Position numbers and translations under genes: made by a program. The notes beneath the pieces were generated by a model, which did not search any database, was not told the origin of the DNA, and was given only the letters and a program-made list of their open reading frames with translations. Positions 8,450 through 16,646 of a DNA stretch of 64,000 nucleotides are shown piece after piece (position 1 is the first letter of the stretch; every line of letters starts with the position of its first letter). Location of the stretch: NCBI GenBank assembly GCA_937128795.1, contig CAKZMQ010000023.1, positions 1-64,000 on the forward strand, written 5' to 3'. Source of the stretch: an uncultured Solirubrobacterales bacterium. GTDB lineage: Bacteria > Actinomycetota > Thermoleophilia > Solirubrobacterales > JACPNS01.

Positions 8450-9009
8450 TCGAGGTACGTGACGAACGAATCCGTGCCGGCGCGCTCGGTCTGCGGTGGC
8501 AGGTCGCCGAGCGGGCGACCGAGGTACAGCAGACCAAGGACTTCCTCATCTGCGCCGATGCCGACCGCAGCGATGCCATCGCTGTCGCGCAGCACCTCTG
8601 GCGTACGCCAGTAGCCTGCGAGGCCGCGTGCGTGCGCGGCCAACAGGACGATGTACGCGGCCACCGCCGTGGCGGCATAGTCCTCGGCGTCGAGCACGGG
8701 GTCCGGATTGCGGATGGAAGAGACTGTCACCAGCGTTGGTGCGCGGTCGAGCTTCTTTGCGGCGACTGCACCGATCAAATCAGGGTCGGAACCATCCGGC
8801 GCTCCGCTCGCGGCGACCTTGGCCGCCACCGCCTTCAAGGCCGCCCGCGTGCTCGGACCGAGTACGCGAAAACGCCACGGCTGCGTCAACTTGTGGTTGG
8901 GTGCCCAACGCGCCGCATCGAACAGCTCCTCGAGTACGTCCTGTTCGAGCGGTGACTGATCAAACGCCTTGACGGTCCGTCGGGTTTCAATTGCCTCGAA
9001 TAACTCCAT
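8446..9009 (-). CDS. nitroreductase family FMN protein
   Basis: A 187-residue nitroreductase-fold flavoprotein. The N-terminal MELFEAIETRRTVKAFDQSP is the classic RRSxRxF-type FMN phosphate-binding region. Next is the substrate/FMN stretch LFDAARWAPNHKLTQPWRF. The C-terminal GIGADEEVLGLLYLGRP is the family's second FMN-binding segment. It is of the short single-domain type close to YdjA/RutE-like members. The physiological substrate cannot be read from sequence. It is transcribed towards lipA and overlaps its stop by 4 bases. Confidence 0.9.
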   Translation of the reverse strand: MELFEAIETRRTVKAFDQSPLEQDVLEELFDAARWAPNHKLTQPWRFRVLGPSTRAALKAVAAKVAASGAPDGSDPDLIGAVAAKKLDRAPTLVTVSSIRNPDPVLDAEDYAATAVAAYIVLLAAHARGLAGYWRTPEVLRDSDGIAAVGIGADEEVLGLLYLGRPLGDLPPQTERAGTDSFVTYLD

Positions 9010-9298
9010 CGGCGAGGAAGGTAATCACACGGCTCTGCGAGTCGGACGCAGGCAAACATCACAAAGCCCGGACCGCTGCTGCGACCCGGGCCTGTGCGCA
9101 ATGAATCGCGCGTGTGACCTGTCCTTCCGTGAGCCCCCCAGGACAAGCGTCTTGAGATCGAACTCCGCAGCGCTCGGCGGAGGCTGGAGGGTCTATGAAG
9201 TAGAAGCGGGGCCACCGACGCCGAACAATCGCCCTGACCGACGTCGGCGCCCCACATCTTCAACAATTAACCGTTTGCGTACGTGCGAGTTGCGGTCT

Positions 9299-9700
9299 CT
9301 ACCCTTTTGAGCCGAGATTGAGCAACTTGACGATCGAGTCGAGGTCGTGGCGACGCGGCGAGTAGTGATCGAACTCTTTGATCACGATGCCAGTGGCACT
9401 CCTCACCACGGCGACGCGCGGTGTGTGATTGATGCGGTATCGCGCGGCCGCCTCGGGATGTTCGGCCAGATCGATCGCGTGCGTCGGTACTTCGCGGTTG
9501 GCCAGTTCGTCGAGCCACTGGCGACAACCGTGGCAGTACGGACTGGTGAAGACCACTACGAGTGGATCCGCAGAGAGGTCCGCCAGGTCAGCCACGCTGA
9601 TCCGAGCGATCGCGTGCCGACGCTTCGAGACGATCCGAAACGCGAGGCTGATCGCGACCACGAACAGGGCCAGTCCGGCAAGCGTGAGGGTACGGTCCAT
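9299..9700 (-). CDS. membrane-anchored thioredoxin-fold protein (CHGC)
   Basis: A 133-residue protein. One N-terminal membrane segment (LTLAGLALFVVAISLAF) is followed by a thioredoxin fold. It has the redox motif CHGC in VVFTSPYCHGCRQWLDELA and the cis-Pro turn INHTPRVAVV. The topology predicts an extracytoplasmic redox domain. The DUF4395 membrane gene lies 35 bases upstream on the same strand. DUF4395 proteins and thioredoxins are repeatedly found together in actinobacteria, so the two probably work as one redox unit, with DUF4395 possibly feeding electrons or quinone contact (inference). Confidence 0.85.
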   Translation of the reverse strand: MDRTLTLAGLALFVVAISLAFRIVSKRRHAIARISVADLADLSADPLVVVFTSPYCHGCRQWLDELANREVPTHAIDLAEHPEAAARYRINHTPRVAVVRSATGIVIKEFDHYSPRRHDLDSIVKLLNLGSKG

Positions 9701-9735
9701 CGCGGCTCGATCGGTCGATCAGACAGCGAACGCGC

Positions 9736-10218
9736 TCAGCGCATCGCCAATTGAACGCCGCGCATCCGGGCCCAGAGCGCGTACATCTCGCAACCGACGC
9801 AGATGCCTGAGATCACGGCAAACGCGGCCAGGGCAGTGACGATCAGCGACAGCACCCAGCCGGCGGTCGAAGCGCCGAGTATGAACAGGATCGTCGCCGC
9901 TGACATGAACACCACGCCAACGATGTTTGCAAAGCGCGGCGGCCGGGAGTCCTCGATCCGGCCTTCGCCAAATCGCGGCTGCATCACCTTGAAGTAGAAA
10001 AGGCACGGCAGGCAGTACTGGCGACCGAACGTCAGTCCGATGATCAGCTGCAACGCGGCCAGCGCGACGAGCCACTCGGCGTCGAGCAGATATCCGGCTC
10101 CGGTCATCAAGGCGACGAATGCCTGGTTGGTGCGTGGCGCGCGTGCGTCAATCACCTCCGTGTCTTCGAAAGGATCGACCGACGGCTCGTAGCGCTTGTT
10201 GGAAGTAGCGAACATCAT
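9736..10218 (-). CDS. DUF4395 family membrane protein
   Basis: A 160-residue membrane protein with about four hydrophobic segments. The family hallmarks are DARAPRTNQAFVALM near residue 24, the CLPC motif in GRQYCLPCLFYFK, and a C-terminal GICVGCEMYALWARMR. The frame stays open well upstream. The tandem ATG codons at 10218 and 10215 fit the family N-terminus and leave a short upstream region facing the divergent gene at 10270. The paired Cys motifs and the downstream thioredoxin suggest a thiol-redox role at the membrane. The molecular function of DUF4395 is not established. Confidence 0.82.
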   Translation of the reverse strand: MMFATSNKRYEPSVDPFEDTEVIDARAPRTNQAFVALMTGAGYLLDAEWLVALAALQLIIGLTFGRQYCLPCLFYFKVMQPRFGEGRIEDSRPPRFANIVGVVFMSAATILFILGASTAGWVLSLIVTALAAFAVISGICVGCEMYALWARMRGVQLAMR

Positions 10219-10269
10219 GTCGATGGTACCCCCGGCAGCGAAATGCGCGTGCGGGGGTAAGCTGGCTGG

Positions 10270-10647
10270 ATGGATCAAGACGACATGAAAGAGCTGCTCG
10301 GCGTCGATGAGACCGACGCAGCCGAACGTGTCGATGACCACGAACCGTCGGTGATCGAGATGATGAACGGCCCTGCCCGCCCTTCTGAGCGGTCGAAGCA
10401 GACGGTTCTGTTGCTCTGCTTCGCGTTCGTCTGCGCCTTGATCGCATTGACGTTCATAGTGATGACTTTCTACGGCGTTACGCCTCTCTCGATCATCTCG
10501 CTGGTCATTCTCGGATTCCTGGCCGCCGCAATGATCGGGGCCCTGCGCTACAAGGGGGAAGATCCGATGGCTCAGTTCGATCCGCCGCGCCAGCCGAAAT
10601 CCAAGCTGTTTTGGCGCCGCGGGATCGACAGCGACTCGGAACAATGA
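10270..10647 (+). CDS. small two-helix membrane protein
   Basis: A 125-residue protein that I cannot assign. The N-terminal 45 residues are acidic (DQDDMKELLGVDETDAAERV). Two adjacent membrane helices follow (VLLLCFAFVCALIALTFIVM and ISLVILGFLAAAMIGAL), then a basic C-terminus (PKSKLFWRRG). The stop overlaps the start of the amidase gene as ATGA, indicating translational coupling with cell-wall hydrolysis. A topology with both ends in the cytoplasm fits the positive-inside rule. Confidence 0.75.
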   Translation: MDQDDMKELLGVDETDAAERVDDHEPSVIEMMNGPARPSERSKQTVLLLCFAFVCALIALTFIVMTFYGVTPLSIISLVILGFLAAAMIGALRYKGEDPMAQFDPPRQPKSKLFWRRGIDSDSEQ

Positions 10648-11387
10648 AGGCCGCGAGCATGGCCGTTTTGACGCTGGCCGTCGTGGTCGGTGGGAGCCTC
10701 GCCGCGACCGATGCCGAACGTGCGGCACTCGACGCGAAGACGATTGTTCTCGATCCCGGTCACAATGGCGGCAACGCAGCGAGTCCGGAAAAGATCAAAA
10801 AGCAGGTTCCGGCTGGGGGCTTTCGCAAGGATTGCGATACGACAGGGACGGCTACGAACGACGGCAAGCTCAGCGAACACGCGTTCAACTGGGATGTTTC
10901 GCGGCGACTCAAGAAACTGCTCGAGGCACGGGGCGCGAAGGTCGTACTGACGCGCAGGCACGACCGCGGCACCGGTCCATGCATCGATCGCCGCGCGGCG
11001 ATCGGCAATCGTGCGAAGGCCGATGCCGTGATTTCGATTCACGCCGATGGCGGACCGGCCGGTGGACGAGGATTCCACGTGATCCATCCCGGCACGCTCA
11101 AGGGCTACACGGAGCCGATCGTCAAACCGTCGAAACGGCTGGCGCTCGACATGCGCACCGAGCTCACCCGCGCAGGATTGGCGAGAGCCAACTACATCGG
11201 AAACAAGGGCCTCTCACAACGAACCGACCTCGGTGGACTGAACCTCTCGAAGGTTCCGAAGATCTTCGTCGAGTTGGGAAACATGCGCAATCGCGCAGAC
11301 GCGAGGCGGCTCAAGAGCAGGAGTTGGCGTCAGTCCACCGCGCGAGCATTGCGGGACGGCCTCGCACGGTACGTCGCGCGCGACTGA
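10644..11387 (+). CDS. N-acetylmuramoyl-L-alanine amidase (Amidase_3)
   Basis: A 247-residue exported amidase. The ATG at 10644, overlapping the previous stop, opens a signal peptide (MKAASMAVLTLAVVVGGSLAA). The zinc-amidase landmarks follow in order: VLDPGHNG (first zinc His), a Glu in LSEHAFNWDVSRRL, the zinc His in ISIHADGG, and the catalytic Glu in KIFVELGNMRN. The enzyme cleaves the amide between MurNAc and the stem peptide in peptidoglycan. No cell-wall binding repeats are present. A strong hairpin about 40 bases after the stop ends the transcript. Confidence 0.92.
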   Translation: MKAASMAVLTLAVVVGGSLAATDAERAALDAKTIVLDPGHNGGNAASPEKIKKQVPAGGFRKDCDTTGTATNDGKLSEHAFNWDVSRRLKKLLEARGAKVVLTRRHDRGTGPCIDRRAAIGNRAKADAVISIHADGGPAGGRGFHVIHPGTLKGYTEPIVKPSKRLALDMRTELTRAGLARANYIGNKGLSQRTDLGGLNLSKVPKIFVELGNMRNRADARRLKSRSWRQSTARALRDGLARYVARD

Positions 11388-11425
11388 CGGGACTCCCCGC
11401 CAAGACACCGCGTTCGGGCAAAGAA

Positions 11426-11456
11426 AAAGGCGCCACCTTCGAGAGGTGACGCCTTT
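11426..11456. terminator. bidirectional terminator hairpin, amidase / cold-shock gene
   Basis: Arms 11426-11438 and 11444-11456 pair over 13 positions (AAAGGCGcCACCT with AGGTGaCGCCTTT) with one C-A mismatch and a TCGAG loop. The A-run on one side and T-run on the other make it usable from both strands. It lies between the convergent amidase and cold-shock genes. Confidence 0.85.
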
Positions 11457-11485
11457 CTCACAAAGAGCTAGTGACTAGAAGTCGC

Positions 11486-11689
11486 TTAGATCTTCTTGAT
11501 TGCGACGGCCTTCGGGCCCTTGTCGCCGGGCTCAACTTCGAATTCGACGCGCTCACCCTCTGCCAGTGAACGGAAGCCGTCCGCCTGGATTTCGGTGTGA
11601 TGGGCAAAGACATCCTTGCTTCCGTCTTCCGGAGCAATGAAGCCGAAGCCCTTGTCGTCGTTGAACCACTTGACTGTGCCAGTGGGCAT
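11486..11689 (-). CDS. csp: cold shock protein (CspA family)
   Basis: A 67-residue single cold-shock domain of exact family length. It has RNP1 (KGFGFI, after FNDD) and RNP2 (DVFAHHTEI) and starts [18 protein letters not shown]. It binds single-stranded RNA/DNA and melts RNA structure. A strong Shine-Dalgarno (AGTAGGGAG) lies 8 bases before the ATG. Just upstream of it the leader can form a small CTGCAT/ATGCAG hairpin (about 11705-11721). A long leader back to about 11900 and the repeat ACTCACGTCG at 11730 and 11802 suggest post-transcriptional control, as in other csp genes. This is unproven here. Confidence 0.96.
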   Translation of the reverse strand: MPTGTVKWFNDDKGFGFIAPEDGSKDVFAHHTEIQADGFRSLAEGERVEFEVEPGDKGPKAVAIKKI

Positions 11690-11977
11690 TGTGTTTCTCC
11701 CTACTTCTGCATTTTCGATGCAGTGTCTTACTCACGTCGCAGCACCAAGAAATCAGAACGAGCCCCCGGCTGAAAAGCGACTTACTTGAACGGTCACATC
11801 GACTCACGTCGAATGCGACTTGATTCGTACGGTAGTAGGCCCGGAATGGAAGTAGTGAACAAAGCGATATCGCTGCGCTACCTAACGGATTTTTCGCGCC
11901 AATAGTGAGGTCAACCGAACGTCCGGAGATCGCCCTCGCTTTTGTCGCGACAGGCAATGCGGACGAATACATCTGCG

Positions 11978-14152
11978 ATGAGTGAAACAGCGACAATCCA
12001 CGCGACCGCCCCACAGCCGGACGCCGAAGAAGTCGACTTCACACGGTTCGAGGGGATCGGACTGACCTCCAAGGCCGGCTGGTACGTCTCAGCGATCCTT
12101 TACGGCACCGGCGGTGTGTTCTTCGCGCTCGCATGGGCTGCCGGCTGGGTCCCGATGTCGGTCGGAATACTCGGGACGGTCTCACTCCTGCTTTCGATTT
12201 CGTTCGTGGCAGCCGCGCGCTGGATCCCCGATGCAGACTGGGGCGCGCAATTCAGGATCGGCTGCGGAACGGCGATCATCCTGATCGGCGAGATGTTGGT
12301 CGGTCAGCCGCTCAGCGCGTTCAGCCTGCTGATCCTTTATCCGCTGCTTGCGGTGGTCTACCTGTACGAGGCTCGGATCTCGATTCCGTATCTCGTTTTC
12401 TGTACCGGCGCAACGGCCGCCGTGCTCGCCGGCTTTTCCGGCGACCCGACAGCCCACACGATCGTTACGTCAACGATGCTGTTTGCGATCGGCGTCGCAA
12501 CAATCGTCTCGCAGCAGGAGATCCGCAACATCGCGTTGATCAACAGCCGGCTCGCGGTCGTCGACCCGCTGACCGGCGTGGCAAACGTCCGACGCCTGCA
12601 AGAGGTGATCTCCGCGACCATCGGAACTCGCCAACAGAGCGACGCCACACCGACATTGTTCGCGATGGATCTCGACGACTTCAAGCGCGTCAACGATGAG
12701 TTCAGCCATTCACTCGGCGACGAGGTGCTGCGCAAGGTTGCCGACGCGATCAAGAGCGAGCTCGAGCACGGCTACGTGGTTGCGCGCAGGGGCGGAGACG
12801 AATTCTCAGTCTTTGTGCCCGATCCCGGCGATCACGACATGAATGTCTACGCAGACCGCCTGCGCCTTGCGGTCCGACGCGCACGTCTGGAGGTCTGCCC
12901 AGATGTCACTCCAACTGGAAGCGTTGGCCATGTCTCCTACGCGGAAGGCGATTCCGTCGACGAGTTCATGATGAGCGCAGACGCAGCGCTCCACCATGCG
13001 AAACTCGAGGCGCATCCCGAACGCCGCGATCGGGGCGAGGAAACGCGCCGTGTCGGCGGTCAGCGCGATGTGCCGCGAGCAGTCGCGAGCAACGGTAACG
13101 GTGCGCACCGCGATGATCTGCAAATGGCGCGAGCTATCAAGCACGTCCTCGGTTTGGCATCCTCGTGGCAAGTCATGACGATCCTGATCGTTTCGGCGGT
13201 GTTCGCTCTCGTGCTCTCGGGGATGACCGCCAGCGGCGGCGTGTTCTTCGAGCCGGTCCCGGCGGCAGCGTTGGTGTGCCTGATTGGCGTTGCTGGAGTT
13301 TCACTCGCGCTCGTACGTCGCGACACCAGCGAACTGCCGATGCATTTTGCTCTGCTCGTAGTCACTGGGCTGATCACCGTGATTGCGATGTCGGTCACGG
13401 AGGTACGCGCCTCGATGGCGGACATCTACCTCGTACCGATCGTCGCGGCGTTCTACGCATTCAAGCCACTCCGTGCGCTGCCGTACTTCGTGCTAGGCAT
13501 GGCACTGTTCTCATTCGTTTTGGTCAGTTCGGTCTACGACTTCGCGACCGAGCGCATCGTCTTCACCGCGGTGATCACGCTGGTGTTGGTGGCGATGCTC
13601 GCCAAGGCTCGCGCCCTGGCCCGAGAGTTCACCGCCCATGCGGTCGAGCTTTCGGTCGTCGACCCACTGACGGGTGCCAAGAACATCCGCGGCCTGCGCC
13701 GAAGCGTCGCCGAGTTGGTCGACCAGTGCGAAGACACCGACGAGAACGTCGCGATGTTCTTCGTCGACCTCGACGACTTCAAGAGCGTCAACGACAAGCA
13801 CTCGCACACGCTCGGTGACCGCACCCTCGTCGCCGTAACGCGCGCGATTGAGTCGGCCACCCGTGACAACGACGTCGTAGCCAGGCGAGGCGGCGATGAG
13901 TTCGCCGTCGTTGTGTCGATCAAGGACGAGTTGGAAGTAGCGATGCTGGCCACACGCATCGCCACCCGAATTCGCGAAGTGCGAACGAGCATCGCCCCCG
14001 ACATCACGCCGACGGCGAGCATCGGCACGGTGATTCTCCAGCCCGGAGAAATCGCAGAAGAGTTCCTCGAACGCGCCGACAACGAATTGCACGAGGCGAA
14101 AGTGGCCGAACACGTACGCTACGAAGCCACCGTCCAGCTCGAATCCGCTTGA
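11978..14152 (+). CDS. tandem membrane-GGDEF / membrane-GGDEF protein
   Basis: A 724-residue protein built of two copies of the same layout. About five to six membrane helices (residues about 30-180) lead into a GGDEF domain (about 190-345, ARRGGDEFSVFV). After a polar stretch, a second membrane block (about 390-550) leads into a second GGDEF domain (about 560-715, ARRGGDEFAVVV). Both GGDEF motifs are intact, so both could make cyclic di-GMP. The inhibitory I-site RxxD is present only in the second (RDND, 9 residues before GGDEF); the first has EHGY. No EAL domain is seen. Start choice is uncertain: ATG 11978 gives MSETATI, and ATG 11957 or TTG 11942 add 7-12 residues. The gene is divergent from csp. 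Confidence 0.9.
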   Translation: MSETATIHATAPQPDAEEVDFTRFEGIGLTSKAGWYVSAILYGTGGVFFALAWAAGWVPMSVGILGTVSLLLSISFVAAARWIPDADWGAQFRIGCGTAIILIGEMLVGQPLSAFSLLILYPLLAVVYLYEARISIPYLVFCTGATAAVLAGFSGDPTAHTIVTSTMLFAIGVATIVSQQEIRNIALINSRLAVVDPLTGVANVRRLQEVISATIGTRQQSDATPTLFAMDLDDFKRVNDEFSHSLGDEVLRKVADAIKSELEHGYVVARRGGDEFSVFVPDPGDHDMNVYADRLRLAVRRARLEVCPDVTPTGSVGHVSYAEGDSVDEFMMSADAALHHAKLEAHPERRDRGEETRRVGGQRDVPRAVASNGNGAHRDDLQMARAIKHVLGLASSWQVMTILIVSAVFALVLSGMTASGGVFFEPVPAAALVCLIGVAGVSLALVRRDTSELPMHFALLVVTGLITVIAMSVTEVRASMADIYLVPIVAAFYAFKPLRALPYFVLGMALFSFVLVSSVYDFATERIVFTAVITLVLVAMLAKARALAREFTAHAVELSVVDPLTGAKNIRGLRRSVAELVDQCEDTDENVAMFFVDLDDFKSVNDKHSHTLGDRTLVAVTRAIESATRDNDVVARRGGDEFAVVVSIKDELEVAMLATRIATRIREVRTSIAPDITPTASIGTVILQPGEIAEEFLERADNELHEAKVAEHVRYEATVQLESA

Positions 14153-14317
14153 ACACCGCCCCGCAGCGGGGCCCAATACTCGCGTGCCCCAACTCGCCCC
14201 ACAGCAGGCCATGAGTCGTGTCGGCCAGGATCTTCCGGCTAAGCAATGACCACGCCTCGGTCACAAATAAAGCCGCACCAACGCCAGATGCGCCAGTTCG
14301 TCACGCACTAATGCTAA

Positions 14318-14339
14318 TATGCAACCAATAAGTTGCATA
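14318..14339. promoter_or_regulatory. operator-like palindrome ahead of SRPBCC-ArsR operon
   Basis: Arms TATGCAAC and GTTGCATA (14318-14325 and 14332-14339) are perfect 8-bp inverted repeats with a 6-base spacer. They lie 29 bases before the ATG of the first gene, in AT-rich DNA unlike its surroundings. The third element of this operon's start region is an ArsR repressor gene, so autoregulation is the natural reading (inference). Confidence 0.75.
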
Positions 14340-14368
14340 ATGAAATGCTGAACCAAAGGTGGATTGAA

Positions 14369-14785
14369 ATGAGTAACGAATTGGTGGCGCGCGTGGAGCG
14401 GGTGATCGAGGCCGACCTCGCGACCGTCTGGGAAGCGATTTCGAGCGGAGCAGAAATCGGTCGGTGGTTCATTCAGGCCGATTTCGAGCCGGTTGTTGGA
14501 TACGCCTATACGTTCACCCACGAGGACACGAGAATCACTGGAGTGGTGAAACGCTGTGAGCCGCCCAACGTTCTTGAGTACACGTGGAACGTCAGCGGGC
14601 TTGATGGCGAAACGACCGTGCTGTGGCGACTGGCAGCGGTGGACGCCGGCACTAGGGTTGAGATCGCACACACAGGGATTGAATCGCTCGGCGACGCGGC
14701 TCAAATGATGATGTCGAAATTCGCCGGCGGCTGGGAACAGGCGCTCGACGGACTTACGGAGCTACTGGTGGTGACCGCCGAGTGA
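14369..14785 (+). CDS. SRPBCC / AHSA1-like domain protein
   Basis: A 138-residue START-like protein of the SRPBCC superfamily. VARVERVIEADLATVWEAIS is the first strand and helix, GRWFIQADFEPVVGYAYTFT follows, and GGWEQALDGLTELLV is the long C-terminal helix. These proteins bind hydrophobic ligands in a deep pocket; the ligand is unknown. The ATG at 14369 is preferred over upstream codons because AAAGGTGG (14355-14362) is well spaced from it. It overlaps the following ArsR gene by 4 bases (GTGA). SRPBCC proteins paired with ArsR regulators are a frequent actinobacterial arrangement, in which the regulator may respond to the same ligand. Confidence 0.88.
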   Translation: MSNELVARVERVIEADLATVWEAISSGAEIGRWFIQADFEPVVGYAYTFTHEDTRITGVVKRCEPPNVLEYTWNVSGLDGETTVLWRLAAVDAGTRVEIAHTGIESLGDAAQMMMSKFAGGWEQALDGLTELLVVTAE

Positions 14786-15117
14786 ATCAACTTGGGACCG
14801 TCTTTGCGGCATTGGCAGACGACTCGAGACGCGAGATGTTCACACGCCTGGTGGAAAGCCCGGAGCCTCTGACGCTTGGCGAATTGTCCCGCCAGATGCC
14901 ATTTTCGCGGCAGGCGGCGCGCAAACACATCACCCAACTAGTACATGCCGACTTGGTGTCCACACACCAAGTCGGCAGGCGCGTGTTCTGCCAGGCCAAC
15001 CCGGCGCGTCTTCGAGACGTTCATTCGTGGGTTGAGCGTTACGAGTCGTTCTGGTCGAGCGCAGTCGACGAGCTCACGCGCTACGTGGAATTCAGAAAGC
15101 AATTGGAGGACGAATGA
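14782..15117 (+). CDS. ArsR-family winged-helix transcriptional regulator
   Basis: A 111-residue ArsR/SmtB-like regulator with a GTG start overlapping the upstream stop. The winged helix-turn-helix is clear: FAALADDSRREMFTRLVES, then LSRQMPFSRQAARKHITQL as recognition helix and GRRVFCQANPARL as wing. I see no Cys-pair metal site, so it belongs to the non-metal group often coupled to SRPBCC proteins. It most likely represses its own operon through the palindrome at 14318-14339. It overlaps the next gene by 4 bases. Confidence 0.92.
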   Translation: MNQLGTVFAALADDSRREMFTRLVESPEPLTLGELSRQMPFSRQAARKHITQLVHADLVSTHQVGRRVFCQANPARLRDVHSWVERYESFWSSAVDELTRYVEFRKQLEDE

Positions 15118-15581
15118 TGAATACATCAATCAAGAAGTTTGCGCTCCTCGCGGTTGGAGCATGGGGAGCGATACATCTGGTTGGCGGCCTCGCGATTCTC
15201 GCCGAGACCGCTGGCGAGGACGGGGTGTCACAAGCGCTCCGAACGCTGGGATCTGAGAACCCCACCGTTCCTGGCCAGATTGGCGAAACTGCCGAATCCG
15301 TGATTCGATTCCATGCCTTCAACATTGCATGGATCGGCGCGACGGTGCTCGCGTTAGCGATCGCCATGCGCAAACAGTTCGGTTTCACGTTGCTCGCGGT
15401 GACAACCGCACTTGTCGCGTTTGCGGACGTCGGGCTGGTGGCGTTCATGATCGCTCCCGGCGTAACGACGCCAGCGGACGGGCTGCCCGGAGTGGCGCTG
15501 GCACTGATTGGCTTACCTGCCGCCTGGCTGGTTCTTGCACGTGCGAAACGCCACGGTACTGGCGAGGCATTGCCGACTTAG
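15114..15581 (+). CDS. four-helix integral membrane protein
   Basis: A 155-residue membrane protein with four predicted helices, beginning with FALLAVGAWGAIHLVGGLAI. I do not recognise a named family. The start codons ATGATG overlap the ArsR stop, so it is the third gene of a translationally coupled operon with SRPBCC and ArsR. The His in the first helix and the Gly-rich helix packing resemble small hydrophobic proteins of DoxX/DUF-type families, but the match is too loose to name. The 3' end is 57 bases from tRNA-Ala on the other strand. Confidence 0.75.
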   Translation: MMNTSIKKFALLAVGAWGAIHLVGGLAILAETAGEDGVSQALRTLGSENPTVPGQIGETAESVIRFHAFNIAWIGATVLALAIAMRKQFGFTLLAVTTALVAFADVGLVAFMIAPGVTTPADGLPGVALALIGLPAAWLVLARAKRHGTGEALPT

Positions 15582-15637
15582 CGGTGGGCTCGCACTGGCC
15601 GTATCTGCGGCTGTGGTCAATCCACTTTTGTCGGGGA

Positions 15638-15710
15638 TGGAGCCAGACGGGTTCGAACCGACGACCTCCTGCTTGCAAAGCAGGCGCTCTACCAACTGAG
15701 CTATGGCCCC
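15638..15710 (-). tRNA. tRNA-Ala (TGC)
   Basis: A 73-base cloverleaf on the minus strand. The acceptor stem is GGGGCCA/TGGCTCC with one G-T pair, the D-arm is AGCTCAGTTGGTAGAGC, and the anticodon loop TTTGCAA gives anticodon TGC. The T-arm contains GGTTCGAACCC-type sequence, and the discriminator is A. CCA is not encoded. Confidence 0.97.
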
Positions 15711-15814
15711 CAACGCGACAAAGTGTACGTCGCCGCAGAACCTCCAGCCTGCATGCGCGCGACGAACAACGATTCTAGAATTCGCCTGAAAGCGAGTCCG
15801 ATGAGGGAGGGCCG

Positions 15815-16291
15815 ATGGCTTCTGACGGCAGTTTCGAGGTAGTACGCAGCACCGAGATCGACGCACCAGCAGAAAGTGTGTACGCGTTGATCGAGCGATT
15901 CAAGAGCTGGACCGAGTGGTCGCCGTGGGAGGGCATGGACCCGAACCTCGAGCGCACGTACAGTGGTCCTGAGACCGGCGTCGGCTCGAAGTACGCCTGG
16001 AAGGGCAATCGCAAGGTCGGCGAAGGCAAGATGGAGATCACCGTGGCCGAGCCGTCGAGCCGCGTCGAGCTCGATTTGCATTTTCTCAAACCAATGAAGG
16101 CCGAAAACGTGACCGTCTTCGAGCTCGAGCAAACCGAAGGTGGAGGAACGACCGTGACTTGGCGGATGCTCGGCCAACAAAAGGGACTGATGAAATTGAT
16201 TGGCAAGATCTGGAAGATTGACAAGATGGTCGGGCCCGATTTCGAGAAGGGCCTCGGGCAGCTCAAGTCCGCCGCAGAATCGCAATCGTGA
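15815..16291 (+). CDS. SRPBCC family (polyketide cyclase/dehydrase-like) protein
   Basis: A 158-residue SRPBCC protein, separate from and unlike the one at 14369. The N-terminus EVVRSTEIDAPAESVYALIE, followed by FKSWTEWSPWEGMDP, is the polyketide_cyc2 signature. The C-terminal helix (GKIWKIDKMVGPDFEKGLGQL) closes the pocket. The frame starts at ATG 15815. It likely binds a lipid-like ligand; there is no evidence for catalysis. A 108-residue unknown gene follows after 16 bases and may be cotranscribed. Confidence 0.88.
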   Translation: MASDGSFEVVRSTEIDAPAESVYALIERFKSWTEWSPWEGMDPNLERTYSGPETGVGSKYAWKGNRKVGEGKMEITVAEPSSRVELDLHFLKPMKAENVTVFELEQTEGGGTTVTWRMLGQQKGLMKLIGKIWKIDKMVGPDFEKGLGQLKSAAESQS

Positions 16292-16307
16292 GACCTATGA
16301 TCGGGCG

Positions 16308-16634
16308 ATGACCGATCAGAAGATCAGCCAGGAAGCTTTACAAGCGGTTATCGCCGAACTCGGCGAAGCCAGCGGTTTCGACGCGATCGAAGGCCGGCTC
16401 GAGCAGATCGCCCCGCAACTGCAACAGTTGCTCGACGGCGCTCTGAAGGCGGGAGGTTGGTTCGACGACGCTCACGAGAGCGTCGTGCTGCGTACGGCAA
16501 CCGTTCCCGACCAGGAACAGCGGATTGCCGAGCTGCGGAACTTTGTTCTGGAACAGACGCGACTGGGAATGCTCGTCGGCGTCGCTGTCGGCTGGGAAAT
16601 CAGTGAGCGCCTCGAATCGAGGCGCTCCGATTAG
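16308..16634 (+). CDS. hypothetical 108-residue helical protein
   Basis: A 108-residue protein that I do not recognise. The ATG at 16308 (MTDQKISQEALQAVIAELGE), 16 bases after the SRPBCC gene, is preferred over an upstream-open frame. Most of it should be helical and acidic (EGRLEQIAPQLQQLLDGALK). A C-terminal hydrophobic stretch, RLGMLVGVAVGWEISERL, looks like an amphipathic or membrane-associated helix with a Gly zipper. No catalytic motif is evident. It is convergent with the 53-residue gene at 16647-16808. Confidence 0.7.
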   Translation: MTDQKISQEALQAVIAELGEASGFDAIEGRLEQIAPQLQQLLDGALKAGGWFDDAHESVVLRTATVPDQEQRIAELRNFVLEQTRLGMLVGVAVGWEISERLESRRSD

Positions 16635-16646
16635 CTTCGTGGACGC

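Noticed and set aside
8969..9310. Plus-strand frame of 113 residues in the gap between the nitroreductase and thioredoxin genes
   Set aside because: Composition is Arg/Pro/Ser-rich without hydrophobic pattern, the start lies inside the opposite gene, and no ribosome-binding site is present. The 289-base gap holds only a small CTCCGC/GCGGAG hairpin and presumably promoters.
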